From Anaerolineae bacterium (GTDB lineage Bacteria; Chloroflexota; Anaerolineae; JACIWP01): a stretch of 6,126 nucleotides of DNA. The stretch is from the NCBI GenBank assembly GCA_014360855.1, contig JACIWP010000191.1:1-6126 (forward strand), in the 5' to 3' direction. Under the pieces are notes generated by a model. That model saw only the letters and a program-made list of their open reading frames with translations, had not been told where the DNA came from and did no database searches. Shown one piece after another: positions 1 to 5,221 of this stretch. The position numbers and the translations under genes were made by a program. Positions within the stretch are counted from its first letter, which is position 1. Every line of letters starts with the position of its first letter.

Positions 1-193
1 GTGGCGGTATGCCGGCCGTTCGCACAGATGATACCACCGACGACCGCAGAAGTCCAAATGAGAAAACCCCCTTGATAACCGGATGGGATGAGTGTATTTT
101 GAGCATGGTGTGATTGGCGGCGGTGCGGTTAGTGCTCTCACAGCCCGTGGTCTATTTGCCGAGGATGATGAAGCGGTAAGGGGATGTGGGGTG
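1..193. other. Unassigned region, no gene recognised
   Basis: No convincing gene is visible. On the + strand one frame is open from the window edge to a TGA at 73-75 and another to a TGA at 111-113. Either could be the last residues of a gene lying to the left, but the peptides (24 and 36 residues) are too short to recognise. A 35-codon frame runs from a GTG at 92 to a TGA at 197-199 and lacks a Shine-Dalgarno sequence. I saw no tRNA-like fold and no hairpin followed by a T-run. Confidence 0.5.
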
Positions 194-226
194 AGGTGAC
201 AGTCACCTATAAGGTGACTGTCACCT
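194..226. repeat. Tandem pair of 15-bp palindromes forming a 33-bp inverted repeat
   Basis: Each half is a perfect inverted repeat with 7-nt arms around one base: AGGTGAC-A-GTCACCT at 194-208 and AGGTGAC-T-GTCACCT at 212-226, separated by ATA. The two halves are exact reverse complements of each other, so the whole block is also symmetric around position 210. It ends about 22 bp before the -35 box of the promoter at 249-277. Two readings fit: a double operator for a dimeric regulator acting on the aspartate kinase promoter, or a copy of a dispersed intergenic repeat. The sequence alone does not decide between them. Confidence 0.85.
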
Positions 227-248
227 TATAGCCCTTGTTTCGCGCCGG

Positions 249-277
249 TTGACAACTCCCTGATCTAATGGTAATAT
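249..277 (+). promoter_or_regulatory. Sigma-70-type promoter of the threonine operon
   Basis: The -35 box is TTGACA at 249-254, a full consensus match. After a 17-nt spacer comes TAATAT at 272-277, a five-of-six match to TATAAT. A TG at 269-270 adds an extended -10 motif. Transcription should begin near 284, leaving an untranslated leader of about 226 nt before the aspartate kinase start at 511. The paired palindrome at 194-226 lies just upstream, at about -90 to -58. This is a strong motif match with no experimental support. Confidence 0.75.
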
Positions 278-283
278 CACGCA

Positions 284-510
284 CTACAGCGCTTGTAAAG
301 CTTCCCACCATGAGTCCGTCAGCTCCCCGCCGGGATGGGGGAGGTTGCGACGCCGGCGTCGCGGTGCATATGCCGGCTGGCCCCTGTGCGTTCCCCACTG
401 CGATCGCACCAGCCCTGTAGGTCAATGCCGACGATCTCCCAATGGATTTAATATGGGCATCATGCGCCCTGAAACAATTCTCGTGTGAAAAAGGAGGATG
501 AATAGTTCCT
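284..510 (+). promoter_or_regulatory. Long structured leader of the aspartate kinase mRNA
   Basis: About 226 nt separate the predicted transcription start from the first gene. Visible pairings are: CTCCCC 323-328 with GGGGAG 338-343; the perfect 16-bp palindrome GCGACGCCGGCGTCGC at 347-362; GGCTGG 375-380 with CCAGCC 409-414, enclosing TGCG 387-390 with CGCA 405-408; CCCA 438-441 with TGGG 454-457; and GGGC 455-458 with GCCC 466-469, the last two being mutually exclusive. The pyrimidine stretch at 435-440 could pair either with 339-343 or with the Shine-Dalgarno sequence at 493-497. I do not recognise a known riboswitch: the lysine riboswitch core and the conserved T-box sequence are not evident. 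There is no hairpin followed by a T-run, so control, if any, would more likely act on translation. No function is proven. Confidence 0.4.
493..497 (+). promoter_or_regulatory. Shine-Dalgarno sequence of the aspartate kinase, unusually far upstream
   Basis: GGAGG sits within an AAAAAGGAGGA context, 13 nt before the ATG at 511, which is longer than the usual 5-9 nt. An ATG at 498 immediately follows the motif but is in another frame. In-frame codons between the motif and 511 offer no ATG, GTG or TTG. The short match AGGA 492-495 with TCCT 507-510 could loop out the intervening bases and reduce the effective distance, or hide the site. Confidence 0.6.
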
Positions 511-1968
511 ATGCGCACCCTGGTCATGAAGTTCGGTGGGACATCGGTCGGAAGCCCGGAGGCCATTCGACAGGCCGCGGATATCATCCTGGAGCATGCT
601 CCGCAGTGGGACCGCCTGGTAGTGGTGGTCTCTGCGATGAGCGGAGTGACCGATGCCTTGACTAAGGGTGCATTGACTGCGGCCGCCGGCGATGACCAGA
701 CCTACCGCGCCGTCGTGGCCGATTTGCGAGCACTGCATTACCGCGCCGTGGACCAGCTTCTGCCCCCAGAAGGAGAGCGGGGCGCCCTGTTCGCCGTCGT
801 TGACGAGTACCTGGACACCTTCGATACCTTTTGTCGGAGCATTCACGTGCTGGGGGAGGTGACACCGCGCGCCATGGATGCGGTCACCTCGCTGGGGGAG
901 CGCATCAGCGCCCGTATCGTGGCCGCCTATTTGCGCCAGCGCGGGGTGAAGAGCGAGGCGGTGGATGCCACGGAGCTGGTCATCACGGATGACACGTTCC
1001 AGAACGCCGCGCCGCTGATGGAGGAGACGCGGGCGCGGGTGCAGAGCCGGCTGATTCCCATGCTGGAGGCCGGCGTCCTGCCGGTTGTCACCGGCTTTAT
1101 CGGCGCCACCCGCGAGGGCATCACCACCACGTTGGGGCGCGGTGGGAGCGATTACAGCGCCGCCATCCTGGCCGACTGCCTGGACGCCGAGGAGCTGTGG
1201 ATATGGACCGATGTGGACGGGGTCATGACGGCTGACCCGCGCTGGGTGCCGGAGGCACGGGTCATCCCCACCCTCTCGTACAGCGAAGTGGGGGAACTGG
1301 CGTATTATGGCGCTAAGGTGGTGCATCCCAAGACCATCCGTCCGGTCATCGAGCGGGATATCCCGGTGTGGGTGAAGAACACCTTCAACCCGCAGTTCCC
1401 GGGCACGCTTATCACGCGGGAGGCGGAGCCGGCTGCCGGCACCGTCAAGGCGGTCACCGCCATCAAGGGCATGAGCATGGTCACCGTGGAAGGCCGGGGC
1501 ATGATCGGCGTGCCGGGCATCGCCGCGCGCACCTTTGCCGCGGTGGCCAGCCAGGGCACCAGCGTGCTGATGATCTCCCAGTCCTCGTCCGAGCAGTCCA
1601 TCTCCTTCGTGATTCCCAGCAGTTCCGTGTCCAAGGTGGTGCGGGCTATCGAGAAAGAGATGGCGCTGGAGCTGGCCCGCCGGGATATTGACCGGGTGTG
1701 GTCGTTGGATGATGTGGTCATTGTCACCGCTGTGGGGGCCGGCATGCGCCACACCACAGGCGTGGCGGCGCGCATTTTCGGCGCCCTGGCGAAGGCCGAG
1801 GTGAACGTCATCGCCATCGCCCAAGGCTCTTCGGAGTGCAGTATTTCCCTGGTGGTAGAGGCCGATGCCGCGGTGCGAGCCGTGCGGCAGATCCATGATG
1901 AGGTTATTCTGAATGCGGGGGCTCTCGAAGCGGCGGCTGTGCCGGCCGGCGAAGGAGGTGGGAAATGA
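511..1968 (+). CDS. lysC: Aspartate kinase, monofunctional, ThrA-like with two ACT domains
   Basis: The enzyme phosphorylates L-aspartate with ATP to give 4-phospho-L-aspartate, the committed step to threonine, methionine, isoleucine and lysine, in the cytoplasm. Of 485 residues, the kinase domain fills about 1-300, with KFGGTSVG at 7-14, GRGGSD at 209-214 and DVDGVMTADPR at 234-244. Two ACT domains follow at about 319-380 and 402-465, containing SQSSSE (356-361) and AQGSSE (437-442). These motifs and the overall layout resemble the kinase half of E. coli ThrA as I remember it, but there is no homoserine dehydrogenase domain. Threonine feedback inhibition is therefore inferred; lysine sensitivity is not excluded. 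The ATG at 511 gives the typical short N-terminus before KFGG, and an in-frame ATG at 526 is a weaker alternative. The 3' end overlaps thrC by 4 nt, so translation is probably coupled. The symbol lysC is generic; thrA could be argued. Confidence 0.95.
   Translation: MRTLVMKFGGTSVGSPEAIRQAADIILEHAPQWDRLVVVVSAMSGVTDALTKGALTAAAGDDQTYRAVVADLRALHYRAVDQLLPPEGERGALFAVVDEYLDTFDTFCRSIHVLGEVTPRAMDAVTSLGERISARIVAAYLRQRGVKSEAVDATELVITDDTFQNAAPLMEETRARVQSRLIPMLEAGVLPVVTGFIGATREGITTTLGRGGSDYSAAILADCLDAEELWIWTDVDGVMTADPRWVPEARVIPTLSYSEVGELAYYGAKVVHPKTIRPVIERDIPVWVKNTFNPQFPGTLITREAEPAAGTVKAVTAIKGMSMVTVEGRGMIGVPGIAARTFAAVASQGTSVLMISQSSSEQSISFVIPSSSVSKVVRAIEKEMALELARRDIDRVWSLDDVVIVTAVGAGMRHTTGVAARIFGALAKAEVNVIAIAQGSSECSISLVVEADAAVRAVRQIHDEVILNAGALEAAAVPAGEGGGK
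1952..1960 (+). promoter_or_regulatory. Strong Shine-Dalgarno of threonine synthase inside the kinase gene
   Basis: AAGGAGGTG lies in the last codons of the aspartate kinase. Its GGAGG (1954-1958) ends 6 nt before the ATG at 1965. This near-perfect site and the ATGA stop/start overlap fix the thrC start and point to efficient, coupled translation of the second gene. Confidence 0.85.
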
Positions 1969-3293
1969 CCTATCGCGCCTGGTTGGAGTGCATCCGCGGC
2001 TGTGGCCGGCGCTATTCCGTCTATGACGTCATCTACCGCTGTGAGGACTGCGGCGGCCTGTTGGATGTGGAACATGACCTGGAGGCGTTGAAGACGCGCA
2101 GTGCCGCCGGCTGGATGCGCCTCTTCGAAGAGCGCACCCGCACCAACGAATGGCCCTATGGGTCGGGAGTATGGGGCAAGAAGGAATGGGTCCTGCCCCA
2201 AATCGAGAATGAGAACATCGTCTCCATGTATGAGGGGCATACCAACTGCTTCTGGGCGGAGCGCCTGGGCAAGGAAATTGGCGTGCCGGACCTGTGGATC
2301 AAGCTGTGCGGCAACAGCCATACCGGTTCGTTCAAAGACCTGGGCATGACGGTGCTGGTCTCGGCGGTGCGGCAGATGATCGCCGACGGCCGGCCCATTC
2401 GAGCTGTGGCCTGTGCCTCCACAGGAGATACCTCCGCGGCGTTGGCCGCCTATTGTGCCGCCGCCGGCATTCCCGCCATCGTCTTCCTGCCGCGCGGCAA
2501 GGTCTCCACGGCCCAACTGGTCCAGCCCATTGCCCACGGCGCCACCGTGCTCGCCCTGGACACCGATTTCGACGGCTGTATGCGGATCGTCCAGCAGGTT
2601 ACGGCGGACAAGACCATTTACCTGGCCAATTCCATGAATCCCCTGCGCATGGAGGGCCAGAAGACGGTGGCCATTGAGCTGGTCCAGCAGTTCGACTGGG
2701 AGGTGCCGGACTGGATTGTCATCCCGGTGGGCAATCTGGGCAACGTCAGCGCCATTGGCAAGGGTTTTTTGATGATGAAGGAGCTGGGGTTGATCAACAA
2801 GCTCCCGCGCATCGCCTGTGCCCAGTCGGCGCGCGCCAACCCGCTGTATTTGAGCTATCTGACCGGCTTCAAGGAATATCGGCCGGTGAAGGCCGGCAAG
2901 ACGCTGGCCAGCGCTATCCAGATCGGCAACCCGGTGAGCTATGAGCGGGCGGTGAAAATCCTGCGGCAGTTCAACGGCGTTGTCGAACAGGCCACCGAGG
3001 ATGAGCTGGCCAATGCGGCCGCCCGCGCCGACCGCACGGGGCTATATACCTGCCCGCATACGGGCGTGGCGCTGGCCGTGCTCTTCAAGCTCATCGAGCG
3101 GGGGGAGATCCAGCGGAACGATCGCGTGGTGGTCATTTCCACCGCCCACGGCCTCAAGTTCACCGATTTCAAGGTCGGGTATCACGATGGGGTGCTGGCG
3201 GATGTGGTGGCGCGCTACCGCAACCCGCCGGTCGAACTGCCGGCGGATTACGATGCCGTGCGTAGGGCTATTGACAAAGCAGTTGGGGAATAG
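1965..3293 (+). CDS. thrC: Threonine synthase, plant-type, PLP-dependent
   Basis: This enzyme converts O-phospho-L-homoserine and water to L-threonine and phosphate, the last step of threonine synthesis, in the cytoplasm. The 442 residues begin with four cysteines (C9, C13, C26, C29) that look like a small zinc ribbon. The fold-type II PLP core follows. GSFKD at 121-125 carries the Schiff-base lysine K124, STGDTS is at 152-157, and PVGNLGN at 254-260 is the probable phosphate-binding loop for PLP. GVWGKKEWVLP (68-78), CASTGDTSAALAAYCA (150-165), NSMNPLRMEGQKT (222-234) and STAHGLKFT near the C-terminus closely resemble plant chloroplast threonine synthase as I recall it, rather than the E. 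coli ThrC type. Plant enzymes are activated by S-adenosylmethionine; whether this one is cannot be read from the sequence. It follows the aspartate kinase with a 4-nt overlap and a strong ribosome binding site. A terminator hairpin starts a few bases after its TAG. Confidence 0.95.
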   Translation: MTYRAWLECIRGCGRRYSVYDVIYRCEDCGGLLDVEHDLEALKTRSAAGWMRLFEERTRTNEWPYGSGVWGKKEWVLPQIENENIVSMYEGHTNCFWAERLGKEIGVPDLWIKLCGNSHTGSFKDLGMTVLVSAVRQMIADGRPIRAVACASTGDTSAALAAYCAAAGIPAIVFLPRGKVSTAQLVQPIAHGATVLALDTDFDGCMRIVQQVTADKTIYLANSMNPLRMEGQKTVAIELVQQFDWEVPDWIVIPVGNLGNVSAIGKGFLMMKELGLINKLPRIACAQSARANPLYLSYLTGFKEYRPVKAGKTLASAIQIGNPVSYERAVKILRQFNGVVEQATEDELANAAARADRTGLYTCPHTGVALAVLFKLIERGEIQRNDRVVVISTAHGLKFTDFKVGYHDGVLADVVARYRNPPVELPADYDAVRRAIDKAVGE

Positions 3294-3301
3294 CAGGCGC
3301 A

Positions 3302-3341
3302 AAGCGGCCGGCCGGGGAGATTCAGCCGGCCGTTTCGTTTT
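3302..3341. terminator. Rho-independent terminator between converging thrC and osmC-like genes
   Basis: CGGCCGGC (3305-3312) pairs perfectly with GCCGGCCG (3325-3332) around a 12-nt loop. The stem can be extended by a G-T pair and A-T pairs (3302-3304 with 3333-3335), and TTTCGTTTT follows on the + strand. It begins less than 15 nt after the thrC stop, so it is well placed to end the threonine operon. Read on the - strand the stem is followed by CTTTGCGCC, a poor T-run, so it would terminate the OsmC gene less well. The OsmC-family stop codon (3322-3324) is inside the loop. Confidence 0.75.
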
Positions 3342-3771
3342 CCTCCGGCCGGCGGAGCATCAGCATGAAGTGCATGCCGACGCCGGCGGCCAGGGTATTG
3401 GTAACAGTCCCATACTGGATGGCCAGCTCCTTGAGCCGGCGCAGTTTTTCCTCCGGTTCGGCGCTCTCCAACGTGAGGGTCACGTCAATGCGCACCAGGG
3501 CCGGCGGGTCCTCCCGGCGGTAGCCGGCCAGGTCCACGGTCACCCCGTCCACCTGCAGGTGCATTTTTTCCGCCAGAGAATTCACGTTGGTGATGATGCA
3601 GGTGCCGAGCGCGGCCAGCAGGGTTTCGACAGCGTTGAAGCCGGCGGTCGGGTCTCCCCGGCGCACTCCCAGACGCAGTTCATGGTCGCGAGTGCTGGCA
3701 GTGGCATGCGCTTCATCCTCGCGGCGCACCTGCACTCGGTAGGCCCGCAGGCCCTTTTCCTCGTGGGTCAT
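3322..3771 (-). CDS. OsmC/Ohr-family protein lacking the second redox cysteine
   Basis: The 149-residue length fits the OsmC/Ohr family. Classical members are cytoplasmic thiol peroxidases that reduce organic hydroperoxides with a pair of cysteines. The family signature is seen at about 41-62, where NAVETLLAALGTC ends in C58, corresponding to the first (peroxidatic) cysteine. The place of the second cysteine, usually in a CPV motif, seems to be YGTV at 120-123, and C58 is the only cysteine in the protein. A classical two-cysteine cycle within one subunit is therefore unlikely. It may belong to a less studied OsmC-like subfamily of unknown substrate, or use an external thiol. GGAG (3779-3782) stands 7 nt before the ATG, and a consensus promoter lies upstream. 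The last two codons lie in the 3' arm of the terminator stem shared with thrC. Family assignment is firm; function is uncertain. Confidence 0.85.
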   Translation of the reverse strand: MTHEEKGLRAYRVQVRREDEAHATASTRDHELRLGVRRGDPTAGFNAVETLLAALGTCIITNVNSLAEKMHLQVDGVTVDLAGYRREDPPALVRIDVTLTLESAEPEEKLRRLKELAIQYGTVTNTLAAGVGMHFMLMLRRPEENETAG

Positions 3772-3815
3772 ATGTCTGCTCCGTTGTCCCGCAAACCTGA
3801 GTGGTACGGGCCATT

Positions 3816-3845
3816 ATTATAATGATGCTGTACCGAAATTGTCAA
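3816..3845 (-). promoter_or_regulatory. Consensus sigma-70 promoter for the OsmC-family gene
   Basis: On the - strand, TTGACA (3845-3840) and TATAAT (3821-3816) are both perfect consensus boxes with an 18-nt spacer. Transcription should start near 3809, giving a leader of about 38 nt before the ATG at 3771. The promoter lies in an AT-rich patch between the MFS stop and the OsmC start, in strong contrast to the surrounding GC-rich DNA. The OsmC gene can therefore be expressed independently of the rlmN-MFS pair. Confidence 0.8.
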
Positions 3846-3871
3846 AGTCTGAGGTTGGTGAACGGTGGGGG

Positions 3872-5191
3872 TCAGTGCGCCCGCCGGCGGGCGCCAACGC
3901 CCAGCCGCCAGCAAAGGTAGGCACCGAGGATGGAGATGCCGCCGGCGATGCCCAGGGTGACGCGAATGCCGAGCCATTCCGCCAGCGCCGAGCCGAGCAG
4001 GGGGCCGGCGAACACCGCCAGGTTGGCGAAGACCGCGTTCAGCGCGGCAAAGCTGGCGCGCTTATCCGGCGGCGTGGTCTCCAGCAGGCCCTCGAAGAAA
4101 GAAATGTCCACGCCGCCGGTAAAGAAGCCCCACAGGACAGCAACCGGCAGAAGCCACCAGTCCTGATGGATGAAGGCGGTGGCGATGGGGTACAGGGCCA
4201 CACCGACGGAGCTGAGGATGAGGACCTCACGATGGCCGCGGCGCGCCGCCAGCCGGCCGAAGAGGAAGTAGCCGGCGACCAGCGAGGCCTGTGCGATGGT
4301 GGTGCGCAGGCCGATGATGGTGTCGCTGGCGTGCAGTTCCCGCACCCAAAAGATGCTGAACAGGGCCACCGGCAGGGCCGCGCCCAGGCGGACAAAGAAG
4401 GTCGCCCAGTTGTACTTCATGAAGTCCGGCGACTGCAGCATGGGTTGGATGAGTTCGGACAGGCGCTCTCGTAAGGAGCGGCGCGCCGGCGGGATGACCG
4501 GCTGGGTCTGCGGCATTTTGATGCGGGAGAAGTACCCCAGGCTCACAAAGCCGGCGATGGCCGAGATGAAGAAGACGAACTGGTAATTCCAGGGGAATGG
4601 GATGGCGCGCAGGTCCAGCAGTTTGCCGAAGCCGGCCACGCAGACGGCAGTGACGACGCTCAGCAGTGCCCAGCGGCCCCCGTTGACCGCTGGCCGGCGC
4701 GCCGGCGGGACGATGGCTCCCACCACCGAGGTCCACGCCGGCACCACCACGGCCGCCGGGAATGCCTGGATGGTCCAGATGAGCACGATCAGCCAGGGCT
4801 GTAGCCCAAGGGCCAGGAAGGGCACAAAGGCCACCAGGACATAGGTCAGCCGGAAAAAGAAGCGGAACAGGGTGGTCAGATGGACATGATCGCGCTGGCG
4901 CTCGACGTACATGCTGGCCGGCAGGGAGAACAGCACCCCCACCAGCGCCGGCAGGGCCGTCAGGGCGCTGATGAAGAAACTGCTGGCCTGAATGCGCGCC
5001 AGGTACACCGGCAGGAAGGTGCCTGTGCCGGCGGTCAGGACGCCCTGCCAGGCGGTGTCCCAGTACAGCAGGCGGATATTCTCCTCTTCCTGGGTGGGCG
5101 GCAGTTGCCGGCGCAGAGCACGCCGTCTCCGCCACCGCCATAGGGAATACTGCAGATGCCAGTGCCAGTATCTCCACGCCGCGGGTCTCAT
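3872..5191 (-). CDS. MFS transporter, 12 predicted TM segments, substrate unknown
   Basis: A 439-residue inner-membrane protein of the major facilitator superfamily, which moves small solutes by uniport, symport or antiport. I see about twelve hydrophobic stretches: roughly 43-65, 72-92, 107-128, 132-155, 173-193, 203-221, 262-284, 290-311, 320-340, 345-365, 380-402 and 410-430. A charged central loop lies near 222-260. GRLAARRGHREVL at 312-324, between TM8 and TM9, is a recognisable version of MFS motif A. The first 30 residues are unusual, rich in Trp and Arg (WRYWHWH at 6-12, WRWRRRRALRR at 18-28), and probably cytoplasmic. The ATG at 5191 is the first start after the upstream in-frame TAA and has no clear Shine-Dalgarno sequence. 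It follows rlmN by 30 nt, suggesting one transcript. The sequence does not reveal whether it is a drug exporter or a nutrient carrier. Confidence 0.85.
   Translation of the reverse strand: MRPAAWRYWHWHLQYSLWRWRRRRALRRQLPPTQEEENIRLLYWDTAWQGVLTAGTGTFLPVYLARIQASSFFISALTALPALVGVLFSLPASMYVERQRDHVHLTTLFRFFFRLTYVLVAFVPFLALGLQPWLIVLIWTIQAFPAAVVVPAWTSVVGAIVPPARRPAVNGGRWALLSVVTAVCVAGFGKLLDLRAIPFPWNYQFVFFISAIAGFVSLGYFSRIKMPQTQPVIPPARRSLRERLSELIQPMLQSPDFMKYNWATFFVRLGAALPVALFSIFWVRELHASDTIIGLRTTIAQASLVAGYFLFGRLAARRGHREVLILSSVGVALYPIATAFIHQDWWLLPVAVLWGFFTGGVDISFFEGLLETTPPDKRASFAALNAVFANLAVFAGPLLGSALAEWLGIRVTLGIAGGISILGAYLCWRLGVGARRRAH
3877..3894. repeat. Perfect 18-bp GC palindrome at the 3' end of the MFS gene
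   Basis: GCGCCCGCCGGCGGGCGC is an exact palindrome overlapping the last codons of the MFS gene, just before its stop (3872-3874). In the - strand transcript it would form a very stable short hairpin. It is followed by ACTGACCCCCACC with no T-run, so it is not a standard terminator. It could slow 3' exonucleases or pausing polymerase, or simply reflect Ala/Arg codons in GC-rich DNA. Confidence 0.6.
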
Positions 5192-5221
5192 GGGTGAATA
5201 GCGTCCGATGACAACCTGTTG

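Noticed and set aside
92..199. Short + strand ORF starting with GTG, encoding a Gly/Ala-rich peptide reminiscent of a Rossmann loop
   Set aside because: Only 35 codons, no ribosome site, and its end runs into the palindrome. It may be a gene remnant but cannot be supported.
311..320. TGAGTCCGTC resembling part of a hammerhead ribozyme core
   Set aside because: The required CUGAUGA and matching GAAA elements with the three helices are not present in the right arrangement.
310..420. 36-codon ORF in the leader as a possible attenuation leader peptide
   Set aside because: It has no Shine-Dalgarno sequence. Its product is Ala/Pro/Gly-rich, with one threonine, no lysine, and no run of regulatory codons. 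No attenuator terminator follows.
363..433. Weak resemblance to the core of a cobalamin riboswitch
   Set aside because: Only scattered short matches. The conserved GCCACTG and A-rich segments are missing or altered, and the downstream genes are not typical B12 targets.
426..454. Second promoter with TAATAT at 449-454
   Set aside because: The sequence 17 nt upstream (TGCCGA) is a poor -35 box, and the upstream promoter at 249-277 is much better.
460..1896. Long open frame of 478 codons on the - strand opposite the aspartate kinase
   Set aside because: It lies antisense to a clearly conserved gene. The translated product is His/Gly/Asp-rich low-complexity sequence without a recognisable domain, typical of a shadow frame in GC-rich DNA.
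2980..3822. 280-codon + strand open frame crossing the thrC end and the OsmC gene
   Set aside because: It overlaps two confidently identified genes and the terminator, and its product is Arg/Pro/Ser-rich with no recognisable domain.
4227..5177. 316-codon - strand open frame inside the MFS gene in another frame
   Set aside because: It is a frame shadow of the MFS gene, which has a clear 12-TM pattern. The alternative product is Gly/Pro/Ala-rich and not membrane-like.
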